Source of the DNA: SABI01 sp963663665
GTDB lineage: Bacteria; Spirochaetota; Spirochaetia; Sphaerochaetales; Sphaerochaetaceae
Direction: 5' to 3'
DNA length: 64,000 nucleotides
NCBI GenBank assembly: GCA_963663665.2
Contig: CAXXKP010000001.1
Span: 682,001-746,000, forward strand
Numbering within the stretch: the stretch's first letter is position 1; each line of letters starts with the position of its first letter. Positions 1-8,577 of this stretch are shown here, in pieces. A model generated the notes under the pieces. The model did not search any database. It saw only the letters and a list, made by a program, of their open reading frames with translations, and had not been told where the DNA came from. The position numbers were made by a program, and so were the translations under genes.

Positions 1-1618
1 TTCTTTTAATACCATGGTCACTAAACTCCCACACAAAATGACCTTGAATAGAAGGGTAAGTCTCAAAAACATCTTGATAATCCTTTAAGCCTCCAGGTCC
101 ATTACCCATCGCGTGAGCATATTCACAAATTATTCTCGGCTTCCCTATTGGATTCTTCCCAAGTTCAATCATTTTTTCCCTTGACGAATACATTGTAGAA
201 ACAACATCAACAACAGTGGCATTACGATCCTCTTCATAATGGATAAGGCGAGTTGGATCTATTTCTTTTGCAGCCAAGTATGATTTCTCAAAGCATATTC
301 CCATCCCGGATTCATTACCTAATGACCAGAGAAGGATACTCGGATGATTAATCTGTGCTTTTACATGGCGAGTTATTCGATCAATAAAAGAGGGAATAGC
401 GTTTACATCTTCGGCTGCATAGTTTGATTTATCTACGAGCATAAAACCGTGAGCCTCAAGATCTGTTTCTGCAATAACCATAAGCCCTAGTTGATCAGTT
501 AGTTCATAGAATCGAGGATCATTAGGATAGTGGCTTGTCCTTACAGCATTTATGTTATAGCGCTTCATAAGAAGTAATTCTTCTTTAACCCTACTCATAG
601 TTACTGCTCTTCCCCGTTCAGGGTCATGGTCATGTCGATTCACCCCATGCATCTTAAAATATGAACCGTTAAGATACATAAGCCCATCTTTAACCGTGAG
701 CTCTCTAAATCCAAATCTTATAGGGGTATATTCTCCATTATCAGTAATTACCACAAGATAATAAAGGTTTGGTTCTTCTGGATTCCATTCCTTTACATTT
801 TTAATGATTGTTTCATATGGAGCAGATGGTGTAAGGATATCTTCAAAAACACATTTTTTATGTTGATTATAGAGCTTAATAGGTAATGACTTTTCTGGCT
901 TCTCCATCTTAATATCAATAAAAAGACGATATGTTTCTTCATCTAATCTTGTGGTACGAACAATAATATCTTTCGGACTACTGTTCTTCTTTTCATAAAT
1001 GTAAATATCACGAATAATGCCACTAGTCCACCACATATCTTGATCTTCAAGATAGGTTGAATCAGCCCATTTAAGAACAACAAGAGCAATTTCATTTTCA
1101 CCATCATCAATAAATTCTGTAATATCAAATTCGGAAGAAAGACGAGAACCTTTAGCAAAACCAATATTATGCCCATTTATGTAGAGAGTATATACGGTTT
1201 CCACTCCGTCTGTTCGCAAAATGTATTGAGTATTTTCTTTAATATGAATCTTGAACGTACGATGAAATAGGCTTGTTGGATTGTTTGAGGGAACTTTATA
1301 GGGGATTAATGGAAATGGATATCCCTCATCCGTGTAATGAAGGTGTGAATATCCATTAAGTTCAATTACAGAAGGGACTTCAATTTCAGGCCAATCATTT
1401 CGGTTCTTCCTAGGAGCCAAATAATCCTCATTACAGTACTGGGGATTAATAAAATATTGATATTTCCACTTACCGGAAAGGAGGGTAAACCCATTAGATT
1501 TCATCCTATTAAGAGAAAGTGCTTTTTCTACATCATCATAGCTAAAGAAATAAGCATGAGGAGGTAATATATTCGAATGTAGTTGTGTAATATCCATATA
1601 GAAGGGCGTTTTATCCAT
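1..1618 (-). CDS. lacZ: GH2 beta-galactosidase (LacZ-type), 3' end cut by window edge
   Basis: Hydrolyses terminal beta-galactosides, probably in the cytoplasm because no signal peptide is seen. 539 residues are visible from ATG 1618 (preceded by AAGGAT); the C-terminus lies beyond the left edge. The N-terminal jelly-roll and Ig-like domains (about 1-310) lead into the TIM barrel. RFGFRE lies at 301-306 and MHGVNRHDHDPE at 323-334. The acid/base Glu is E436 in SLGNESG and the nucleophile is E499 in ICEYAHAMGN, both intact. It is the last visible gene of the operon starting at 6383 and lies 12 bases after the GH63-like gene, so the imported sugar is probably a galactoside or a mixed oligosaccharide. 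The family call is secure; substrate specificity is inferred. Confidence 0.93.
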   Translation of the reverse strand, partial: MDKTPFYMDITQLHSNILPPHAYFFSYDDVEKALSLNRMKSNGFTLLSGKWKYQYFINPQYCNEDYLAPRKNRNDWPEIEVPSVIELNGYSHLHYTDEGYPFPLIPYKVPSNNPTSLFHRTFKIHIKENTQYILRTDGVETVYTLYINGHNIGFAKGSRLSSEFDITEFIDDGENEIALVVLKWADSTYLEDQDMWWTSGIIRDIYIYEKKNSSPKDIIVRTTRLDEETYRLFIDIKMEKPEKSLPIKLYNQHKKCVFEDILTPSAPYETIIKNVKEWNPEEPNLYYLVVITDNGEYTPIRFGFRELTVKDGLMYLNGSYFKMHGVNRHDHDPERGRAVTMSRVKEELLLMKRYNINAVRTSHYPNDPRFYELTDQLGLMVIAETDLEAHGFMLVDKSNYAAEDVNAIPSFIDRITRHVKAQINHPSILLWSLGNESGMGICFEKSYLAAKEIDPTRLIHYEEDRNATVVDVVSTMYSSREKMIELGKNPIGKPRIICEYAHAMGNGPGGLKDYQDVFETYPSIQGHFVWEFSDHGIKR

Positions 1619-1630
1619 AAATAATAATCC

Positions 1631-3331
1631 TTAAATATACTTGTTAGCGAGATATAAAAATACACTACTCGTCCAAGTGAAGGCTGGGTCAACCAATCCC
1701 TCTCCAGAGAGGGGGTCAAAGTTTTCAGCCATCCCTCCGATATTACAAGCATTGCAGAATCGTCTCGCAAGATCTTTTGCTAATAAATATTCTCCACCAC
1801 GGGCTAGCCCATCTATTATAAGTAACATCACAGGAGCCCATATAGGACCTCTCCAATATCCATTATATTCGTAATGAGAGCTTCTCATCGATTCAGTTGC
1901 TACTCCATAATCAGAGAGGAAACCATCCTGAGTCAATTTATGAATCATCTTTTCTATAATTTTTTTTGGGAGCTCATCAGCGACTACTAGAGGCATTAAA
2001 TTTATTAACGATAAGTTACCTTTAGTATATTCGTCCAAGTTATGGATATAGCTGACAAATTCATCTTCTTTCCATAAATAGGTAATTAGTGCATGCTTCA
2101 TTTCTTCTTTTCTCTGCATCCATTTACCTTTTTCATCTGAATTTAGGAGAGCGGAGACTCTTATAAGTGCCGAATAAAGGAGAATAAGATAGCTCACAAG
2201 ATCTGGACTACTTACAGGACATCCATCATTAAACACAGTAGCATTGTCCCATCCACTATCATTCCCATGATTATAATAAGGAAGCGGGAAATCAGATGAG
2301 ACTCTGTGAAGTCTCCAATACTTTTCAATTCCCTTTAGAATGGGATACATTCTCTCAAGCTGTGCTGGTTCACAGAAGAAAGACTCTTCATCCATCATCA
2401 GAGAATAAGCCCATCCATAAATAGGCGGTTTGGTACAGTCATAAGAAACTGATCGATTATTCATATAATCAGGAAGAACTCCACTCTCATCTTGGTAAAG
2501 AGAAAACATCATCAACTGATCAAAAGCTAATTTTGGATTATTCTTACAAAGAGCAATCGCATTAAAACAATTATCCCAACTCCAGATATTTGTCATCCAG
2601 TTGTTTGACATATACATTGCTGGATGCGTAAGAAGTCCTTCAGGAGGGGCAACACATGAATAGGTAATATAACTTGCAATATCTCTTGCCTCTTCAAGTG
2701 AACTATCATTCACACTAAGCACCTTCATTTTCCATTTTTCATATGCGTCTCTTGATGCTATAAGGACTTTCTCATAAGGAATTTGTACTTCAGGCCTTTC
2801 ATACACAGTAAGATATCTAGTAAGAGACAATTCAATTTTCTCTCCACGAATTATTATATTTCCGCTTTGAGTCTGGATTCTATTCCAGATTAGGTAGTAA
2901 TCTACCTTACCTTGTGAAACATTCATCATCATTTTCATGTGGTTGGTATAGCTGTGAAGTTCCGCTTGTTCGTCTGTGATCCTATTAATATGATCATAGC
3001 TACCTAGAAAGAAATCGAGTGAAATAGCGATTGAATTTCCTCTTAAATGAAGTGTCCCATCATCTGAAAAACAGATATGAAGTTCTCCCTTAGAGGCTTC
3101 AGATATAATGATAAGTTCAGTCTCATCGCAACGATATGAATACTTTAAAGGAGTCTTATTCTTATCTACTACTTGTAAAGCACATATATATCCAAAAGAT
3201 TCATCGCCTCCTGACAAGTCACGGATATAAAGAGTGCCATCGGATTCTTTCTTTTCTTTTAAAATCCCTGATGATATAGCAAGAAATGAAGAAAATGTTG
3301 AGAATGGAATTTTAGTTAAATCAAGTTTCAT
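1631..3331 (-). CDS. GH63/MGH1-like (alpha/alpha)6 glycoside hydrolase
   Basis: Predicted intracellular alpha-glycosidase of the GH63/mannosylglycerate-hydrolase-like barrel type, 566 aa from ATG 3331. A longer frame begins at 3385 but would overlap the permease by 55 bases; ATG 3331 overlaps its stop (TAATG) and has GGGA upstream. Residues 1-210 look like a beta-sandwich; the helical barrel follows. Barrel landmarks: WSWDNCFNAIA (250-260), GNDSGWDN with candidate acid D362 (356-363), GYWRGPIW (491-498) and ENFDPLSGEG with candidate base E536 (536-545). There is no signal peptide. It sits between the permeases and the GH2 gene, so it acts on the same imported sugar. An amylo-alpha-1,6-glucosidase-like activity cannot be excluded. 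Confidence 0.8.
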   Translation of the reverse strand: MKLDLTKIPFSTFSSFLAISSGILKEKKESDGTLYIRDLSGGDESFGYICALQVVDKNKTPLKYSYRCDETELIIISEASKGELHICFSDDGTLHLRGNSIAISLDFFLGSYDHINRITDEQAELHSYTNHMKMMMNVSQGKVDYYLIWNRIQTQSGNIIIRGEKIELSLTRYLTVYERPEVQIPYEKVLIASRDAYEKWKMKVLSVNDSSLEEARDIASYITYSCVAPPEGLLTHPAMYMSNNWMTNIWSWDNCFNAIALCKNNPKLAFDQLMMFSLYQDESGVLPDYMNNRSVSYDCTKPPIYGWAYSLMMDEESFFCEPAQLERMYPILKGIEKYWRLHRVSSDFPLPYYNHGNDSGWDNATVFNDGCPVSSPDLVSYLILLYSALIRVSALLNSDEKGKWMQRKEEMKHALITYLWKEDEFVSYIHNLDEYTKGNLSLINLMPLVVADELPKKIIEKMIHKLTQDGFLSDYGVATESMRSSHYEYNGYWRGPIWAPVMLLIIDGLARGGEYLLAKDLARRFCNACNIGGMAENFDPLSGEGLVDPAFTWTSSVFLYLANKYI

Positions 3332-4167
3332 TATTTTATCCCTGTCATCGAGATTCCCTCGATAAATCGCTTCTGGAATGTCCAATAGACTATAAGAATC
3401 GGAACAATCGTAAGCAAGGTTGCAACAAAAAGGCCACCATAGTTTGTATTATTCTGGCCGTTAAGCATAGAAAGTGCCACTGATAACGGAAACTTTCTAG
3501 AAGTATTAAGAACTAGATACGGCCATAGAAAATCATTCCATGCTCCAAGAAAAACATAAATTGAAAGAGCACTTATCATATTTATGGAAAGAGGAAGCAC
3601 TATTTTATGAAAAATAAAAAATTGTCCGGCTCCATCAATCTGTGCAGCTTCGAGTAAAGCTGTTGGAACGGCTTTAGTGATATAAAGCCTCATCATAAAA
3701 ATACCGAACGATAAGACAACAGCTGGTAAGATAATTGCCCACCAAGAATCTATCAGATTTACCTTATTAGCCATATCATATGTGGGAATCATAGTAACGA
3801 GAGCTGGAACAGTCATGGTAAATACAATCATTGAATAAATAACTTTCTTTCCAAAGAAGTTAAATTTTGCGAATATATAGCCAATGTAGAGACTTGTATA
3901 CACGCCTATTAGGGTCTTCATTATAGCGAGTAGTAGCGAGTTGAAAAAATAGGTAAAAATATTGAATTTACCAATAATATAAGAATAGTGTTCAGTAGTG
4001 AATTTCTTAGGAAAAAATGTGGCAGGAACCCCTACTATCTCATAGTTTGGCTTGAAAGTAGACGCTATCAACCAAATAAAGGGGACTAGTGTGATAAATG
4101 CCATGATAATGAGGCCAAGATATATTAAGGTTGTCAGAAACATTTCATTTTTAATTTTGTGTCTCAT
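3331..4167 (-). CDS. Carbohydrate ABC transporter permease, MalG/COG0395 type
   Basis: Inner-membrane permease of a CUT1 sugar importer, 278 aa with about six membrane segments. The first covers roughly residues 10-32. The EAA loop that contacts the ATPase is visible as EAAQIDGAGQFFIFHKIVLP. The C-terminus ends FIEGISMTGIK, typical of MalG-like proteins. It overlaps the upstream permease by four bases and the downstream GH63-like start by one, so translation is probably coupled. It pairs with the MalF-type protein at 4164-5078 and the binding protein at 5151-6383. No ATPase gene is present. Confidence 0.93.
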   Translation of the reverse strand: MRHKIKNEMFLTTLIYLGLIIMAFITLVPFIWLIASTFKPNYEIVGVPATFFPKKFTTEHYSYIIGKFNIFTYFFNSLLLAIMKTLIGVYTSLYIGYIFAKFNFFGKKVIYSMIVFTMTVPALVTMIPTYDMANKVNLIDSWWAIILPAVVLSFGIFMMRLYITKAVPTALLEAAQIDGAGQFFIFHKIVLPLSINMISALSIYVFLGAWNDFLWPYLVLNTSRKFPLSVALSMLNGQNNTNYGGLFVATLLTIVPILIVYWTFQKRFIEGISMTGIK

Positions 4168-5078
4168 TCCTCATTCCCCCTTTGTAAAATTTTCAGTTGT
4201 ATAACGGTTATAAGAGTAATTAAAGTAAAGAGGATTACTGAGATAGCCGAGGCATACCCAAAATTAAAACCTTTGAATGCTTCATTGAAAATCATATAGC
4301 TGATTACATAAGTTGCAGTTCCAGGTCCTCCACCCGTCATAATAAAAATCTCTACAAAAGATTGAAAATAGCCAATCATTGCTGTGATTAAAACAAAAGT
4401 AAATGTAGGTATTATTGCAGGAAATGTTACCGAGACAAAAACCTGTCGTCTATTTGCTCCATCTATCCATGCTGCCTCTTTTTGATCCTGAGGAACCCCT
4501 AATAAACCAGCTGTAAAAATAATGACTGAGTATCCAATATCTTTCCATATGACCATTGCAATAACCGACGGAAGAGCTTGAGTAGGAGATTTTAAAAATA
4601 GCTGCTTACCGACACCAAAAGCCTGAAGAAACATATTCAACAAACCACTATTTGGTTGGTATACCCATACCCAAATAATACTAGTTGCAACTATAGGCAT
4701 AATTACAGGTAGAAAATAAGTACTTCTCAAGAAATCGCGTCCTTTTGTGATAGAGACTAGCCCAAGAGCAATTAGAAGAGAAAAAGCCACTCTACCAATT
4801 ACTGAGGAGATTGTAAAAATAATTGTATTTTTCAAGGATACTACAAATACTGGATTTCTAAATAAATGTATATAATTCTTGAGTCCTGTAAAGGTTTGAG
4901 AACCCTTGAGTGGATTCCAATCATAGAAGCTCCTAATTATAGCAATCGAGAGAGGATAGATGAATAGGACGATGTAATAAAGAAGAGTCAATATTATTCC
5001 AGCAAAGAAAAAGAGGTTTCTATTTTTTTGTTTTTCCAATGAAAGCCGCTTACAAACACGACTCGACGTCTCTTTCAC
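4164..5078 (-). CDS. Carbohydrate ABC transporter permease, MalF/COG1175 type
   Basis: Inner-membrane partner permease, about 304 aa and six membrane segments; the first is near residues 22-44. The EAA loop reads EAAWIDGANRRQVFVSVTFP. The frame opens with GTG at 5084, but the AAGGAG ribosome site is only two bases from that codon. The GTG at 5078, eight bases from it, is the better start. It lies downstream of a strong stem-loop (5103-5127) separating it from the binding-protein gene. The substrate is probably a plant- or glycogen-type oligosaccharide, judging from the GH63 and GH2 genes next to it. Confidence 0.92.
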   Translation of the reverse strand: MKETSSRVCKRLSLEKQKNRNLFFFAGIILTLLYYIVLFIYPLSIAIIRSFYDWNPLKGSQTFTGLKNYIHLFRNPVFVVSLKNTIIFTISSVIGRVAFSLLIALGLVSITKGRDFLRSTYFLPVIMPIVATSIIWVWVYQPNSGLLNMFLQAFGVGKQLFLKSPTQALPSVIAMVIWKDIGYSVIIFTAGLLGVPQDQKEAAWIDGANRRQVFVSVTFPAIIPTFTFVLITAMIGYFQSFVEIFIMTGGGPGTATYVISYMIFNEAFKGFNFGYASAISVILFTLITLITVIQLKILQRGNEE

Positions 5079-5102
5079 AGCCACTACTCCTTTGGTAAAG
5101 AA

Positions 5103-5127
5103 TACCCCCCTAATTATTAAGGGGGTA
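5103..5127 (-). promoter_or_regulatory. Stem-loop between binding-protein and permease genes
   Basis: TACCCCC (5103-5109) pairs with GGGGGTA (5121-5127) around an AT-rich loop, giving a seven-pair G+C-rich stem in the 66-base gap after the binding-protein stop. In CUT1 operons such hairpins act as partial terminators or protect the upstream mRNA, so the binding protein is made in excess. That role is inferred. The equivalent gap at 45020-45080 also holds hairpins. Confidence 0.6.
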
Positions 5128-5150
5128 AACTTATATTATGTAAAGGATCC

Positions 5151-6383
5151 TTACAGGTTGTTCCTAAACTTATCTTCTTGTTTTTTCAATCCGCTCAAAT
5201 CAATAGCCGAAGCTGCAACATTTGCATCTTTTACTACCTGAGACAGGCTTTTCGTACCACCAAGACCTTCCCAGTCTCCAAGCATATTTGAAACAACATC
5301 TTCAAAGACAACAGGTGGAATCAAAAGAAGAGAATTTTTAGAATTCATGTTTGCATACCCGGCAGTTCCTGGTTCGTATGAAATATCAAGACCCTTTAGG
5401 TTAGGTGTCCCGCTTGATCCTTTAACAATAGAAGCATTCACTTTCTCATCCATAAGCATATATTTCACAAAGCCTTGGAGAAGTTCAAATCTCTCATCAC
5501 TAGCATTTTTATTAATTCCAAATGAGAGTTCAAGAGCCTTAGTCGTTACCCCACCAGGAACAGGGAAAGCCTCAATTGAATCTTTGACTTCAGGAGAAGC
5601 CCAGAATTCCATCCATGGTTCACCATATACAACAGCTGCAGTAGCATTATTGAGTTCTGTGTCTGCACCTTCACGAACTAGATAGCTAGTGATTCCCATA
5701 TCATCGAGACTCTTAAGAAATTGTAATCCCGTAGCATCAAGTGCTGATTTCCCTGAAATATCAGTGAAAGTTTTGCCTTCACTATATCTAAGATCATAAA
5801 GTGTTTGAAATGCATATTGGAAAGGAATAATTCCTTCTTTTAGTGCATCAGGAGACCCTGATCCTGGAACTAATTTCTTTAGTTCTTCTACAAAGCCATC
5901 CCATGTTGAAGCCTTAGCTACATCAAAATTGGGAGCAAGGTCTCTGTTCACGTACATTACCTTACTCACAAATGTTGTAGGGATATAGACTGGTTGTCCA
6001 CCAGCACCTAAATAGAGGTCTGTCACTTCAAACAAAGCTTTTTCTTTTGCAGAAAGATTCAATTCTTTTGAAACACCTCTAAGGTTTTCATCATATGCCC
6101 AATGTGTAAGGAAAAGATCTGGACCTCTCTTGTTATTAATTTCTAGAGGAAGTTTTACCCAATAATCGCTCCAGGGTTGCTGTTCAATTACATAGTTAAA
6201 AGTGTTCCCTTCACTCTCCATTTTTACCTTGTAGCTTTCTAGAGCATCAAAGTAAAAACCATATTCTACTTCATCTCCAGGAATCCAAACTGTGATAACA
6301 TCTTCTTTCTGCCCTCCCGCATAAAGAGAGAAGGAGACGATTAGTATCAATAAAATCGTTAGAATTGTGTGTTTCCTTTTCAT
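5151..6383 (-). CDS. Extracellular sugar-binding protein of ABC importer
   Basis: Periplasmic solute-binding protein (SBP_bac_1/MalE-like), 410 aa. A signal peptide spans about residues 1-22 (MKRKHTILTILLILIVSFSL) and the mature protein begins near AGGQKE, a pattern common in spirochaete binding proteins. There is no lipobox Cys. The start ATG 6383 follows GGAGGAAATAT. It is the first gene of the minus-strand operon continuing to the permeases, GH63-like and GH2 enzymes. The candidate operator at 6397-6408 lies directly upstream of its ribosome site. The sugar is unknown but should be an oligosaccharide cleaved by the two hydrolases. Confidence 0.93.
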   Translation of the reverse strand: MKRKHTILTILLILIVSFSLYAGGQKEDVITVWIPGDEVEYGFYFDALESYKVKMESEGNTFNYVIEQQPWSDYWVKLPLEINNKRGPDLFLTHWAYDENLRGVSKELNLSAKEKALFEVTDLYLGAGGQPVYIPTTFVSKVMYVNRDLAPNFDVAKASTWDGFVEELKKLVPGSGSPDALKEGIIPFQYAFQTLYDLRYSEGKTFTDISGKSALDATGLQFLKSLDDMGITSYLVREGADTELNNATAAVVYGEPWMEFWASPEVKDSIEAFPVPGGVTTKALELSFGINKNASDERFELLQGFVKYMLMDEKVNASIVKGSSGTPNLKGLDISYEPGTAGYANMNSKNSLLLIPPVVFEDVVSNMLGDWEGLGGTKSLSQVVKDANVAASAIDLSGLKKQEDKFRNNL

Positions 6384-6396
6384 ATATTTCCTCCAT

Positions 6397-6408
6397 CTAA
6401 AATTTTAG
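6397..6408. promoter_or_regulatory. Candidate LacI-family operator O2
   Basis: CTAAAATTTTAG is a perfect 12-bp palindrome, extended on one side to match the 6481-6500 site. It lies 14-25 bases before the binding-protein ATG, abutting its ribosome site. Centre-to-centre distance to the other site is 88 bp. Binding by the adjacent LacI protein is inferred. Confidence 0.6.
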
Positions 6409-6433
6409 GATAGTAATATCCTGTCTACATTTG

Positions 6434-6463
6434 AGTATATGTACAAATAATGTTAAATGTAAA
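6434..6463 (-). promoter_or_regulatory. Sigma-70-type promoter of the sugar operon
   Basis: On the minus strand, TTTACA (6458-6463) and TATACT (6434-6439) are separated by 18 bases, each matching five of six consensus positions. Transcription would begin near 6427, so operator O2 lies in the 5' leader and operator O1 just upstream of the -35. Confidence 0.6.
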
Positions 6464-6480
6464 GAAAATTTTTCCTAATA

Positions 6481-6500
6481 TTTCCTAAAATTTTAGGAAA
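6481..6500. promoter_or_regulatory. Candidate LacI-family operator O1 (20-bp perfect palindrome)
   Basis: TTTCCTAAAATTTTAGGAAA is perfectly self-complementary. A further half-site, TTTCCTAATA, precedes it at 6471-6480. It lies between the divergent promoters, eight bases from the -35 of the repressor gene, so it could control both directions. Confidence 0.7.
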
Positions 6501-6508
6501 ACTAGTCG

Positions 6509-6538
6509 TTGACAGATTACCTCACATTTCTTTAGAAT
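6509..6538 (+). promoter_or_regulatory. Promoter of the LacI-family gene
   Basis: TTGACA (6509-6514) and TAGAAT (6533-6538) are spaced by 18 bases. The start site would be near 6545, giving a short leader with an AGAGG ribosome site before ATG 6557. Confidence 0.6.
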
Positions 6539-6556
6539 ATAATACAAGAGGAAGAT

Positions 6557-7597
6557 ATGGCTCGATTAAAAGATATTGCAGAAAAAGCTAACGTTTCAAT
6601 CTCAACGGTCTCAAAGGTTTTGAACCATGATCCAGCCTTTTCCATTTCACTTAAGAATAGACAAAAAATCCTTCAAATAGCTGAAGACCTTTATTACCCA
6701 GTAAATACCGCACCTATAAAAAAAGGAAAACTAGAATTTGAAGGTTCTATTGCCTTAATTCTACTCTATGATGAACTTGAGGAAGTGGAAGACTCCTATT
6801 ATCTTTCAATTAAAAACCATTGCAAGAACGAATGTAATGTGCTTGGTCTTGAAGTTAAAGAATATTATTACCGTTCTCTTGAAAAACCATTACCAATACA
6901 AGATCATGATTTGTTTATTTTTATTGGAAGTGGTTCATACTGGAATTCATATCTTACAGAACAAGTAAAGAAAATGAAGGTAGCTCCAATTCTCGTTGAT
7001 TTTGAATTTAATGAGGGAAAGAATCTTGAAGTTGATACCATCCTTATCGATATGAAACACGTCGTAGATGCAGTTATCACCTACTTAATGGGTTTAGGTT
7101 ATTCAAAAATTGGTTTTATAGGTTCTAGAGATTATAACCCCTCAAAAAATATCTATTCTGAAGATGAAAGAGAACTGTTTTTCACTGAAAAAATGAAAAC
7201 ATATAATGCTTTTCATAAAGAGTGGATGTATACCGCAACCGAAACAACCCTTAGTTCTGGATATTTAATGGCCAAACGAGCTATATCTTCAACACTACCA
7301 GAGGTATTCTTTGTTGAAACCGATACGATGGCAATTGGCGTTGTTAAAGCCTTAAAAGAGGAGGGATATTCTATTCCAGAGGATATTGGAATTATTAGCT
7401 GTAATGATATCCCTGAAGCCCAATATTTAACACCTTCTCTTACGACTATGAAACTACATACTCCTCTGATGGGAGTAATGGCTGCTCGCTTAGCTGCTGA
7501 AAAACTCCTTTTCCATAGATCTAAAGGAGTAAAAATCTACGTACCTTCTGAACTTGTAGTAAGAGATAGCTGTAGAAAAAATGAGAAAGTAAAATGA
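6557..7597 (+). CDS. LacI-family transcriptional regulator
   Basis: DNA-binding repressor of 346 aa. The N-terminal LacI helix-turn-helix and hinge helix are clear (residues 1-60: LKDIAEKANVSISTVSKVLN). A periplasmic-binding-protein-like effector domain follows from about residue 65 to the end. It is divergent from the sugar operon and separated from it by 173 bp holding two matching palindromes. It therefore probably represses that operon and itself until a sugar ligand binds. Its stop overlaps the start of the EamA transporter gene (ATGA). Confidence 0.92.
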   Translation: MARLKDIAEKANVSISTVSKVLNHDPAFSISLKNRQKILQIAEDLYYPVNTAPIKKGKLEFEGSIALILLYDELEEVEDSYYLSIKNHCKNECNVLGLEVKEYYYRSLEKPLPIQDHDLFIFIGSGSYWNSYLTEQVKKMKVAPILVDFEFNEGKNLEVDTILIDMKHVVDAVITYLMGLGYSKIGFIGSRDYNPSKNIYSEDERELFFTEKMKTYNAFHKEWMYTATETTLSSGYLMAKRAISSTLPEVFFVETDTMAIGVVKALKEEGYSIPEDIGIISCNDIPEAQYLTPSLTTMKLHTPLMGVMAARLAAEKLLFHRSKGVKIYVPSELVVRDSCRKNEKVK

Positions 7598-8487
7598 AAT
7601 CAATCTATGCTGATTTCTCGCTACTTCTCACGGCTGTCATTTGGGGCACTGGGTTTGTAGCCTCTCAATATGCTCTAAACAGTGGAATGGCTACGTCCTT
7701 CATTCTTTTAATACGATTTTCAGTTGCAGCCTTTATTCTTTTTTTTATATTCTCAAAAAAAATATTTCCTTTAACATCAAACGAGCTGAAAGGTGGTTTT
7801 CTAGCTGGAATATTTCTTTTTCTTGCATTCTATACGCAAACATTTGGGCTTCAGTTTACAACCCCTAGCAACAATGCTTTCATCACTGCAACAAATGTAA
7901 TTATGGTTCCTTTTATTTCTTGGTTATTTTTCAAGAAAAAGCCTAGAAAAATCTTTTTCATCCTTCCTTTTATTACATTTATCGGAGTCGCATTTCTCAC
8001 CTATTCGCCTACAAAAGGGATAAGTTTTACAAAGGGTGATGCATTCACCCTTTTATGCGCCCTATTTTTTGCGATACACATCTCTTTTCTTGATATTATG
8101 GCGAAGAAGATAGATCCAATTAAACTAACATTTCTGCAGATGGTAACAGCATCTATACTTTCCATATTGTACCTTTTCTCAATCGATAATGGGGATATTG
8201 GGACTTATATAACATGGAAAAGTGGTCTTACTTGGTCAATATATCTTGGGATTTTTAGTACATTAATCGCATTTTTAATACAAACTTCTGCACAAAAATA
8301 TACAACAAGTACTAAAACTGCAATATTTCTATCAACAGAAAGCCTTTTTGGAGCCCTCTTCTCAATTATTTTAGGACTTGAACTATTCACTCCTTATATG
8401 GCTTTAGGAGGGATAATAATCCTCTTATCAATTTTTATAAGTGAAATTAGAATTCCTATTAGGAAAAAAATTAATAAAAATATTTAA
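7594..8487 (+). CDS. EamA/DMT-family transporter
   Basis: Inner-membrane drug/metabolite-superfamily carrier, 297 aa with about ten membrane segments arranged as two EamA repeats (roughly 8-140 and 150-290). The start overlaps the LacI-family stop by four bases, so the two genes are cotranscribed. The substrate is unknown. Coupling to a sugar regulator suggests export or exchange of a sugar-related metabolite. A second EamA protein in the window (49100-50044) also sits directly beside a sugar regulator. Confidence 0.88.
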   Translation: MKSIYADFSLLLTAVIWGTGFVASQYALNSGMATSFILLIRFSVAAFILFFIFSKKIFPLTSNELKGGFLAGIFLFLAFYTQTFGLQFTTPSNNAFITATNVIMVPFISWLFFKKKPRKIFFILPFITFIGVAFLTYSPTKGISFTKGDAFTLLCALFFAIHISFLDIMAKKIDPIKLTFLQMVTASILSILYLFSIDNGDIGTYITWKSGLTWSIYLGIFSTLIAFLIQTSAQKYTTSTKTAIFLSTESLFGALFSIILGLELFTPYMALGGIIILLSIFISEIRIPIRKKINKNI

Positions 8488-8577
8488 CAGACGAGAATAG
8501 TAAGCACCTCTATCGAGTACATAAACTCCTATTTTATTAATTAAAAAAATTGAACATTTTGAAGAGCTCTATATCAA

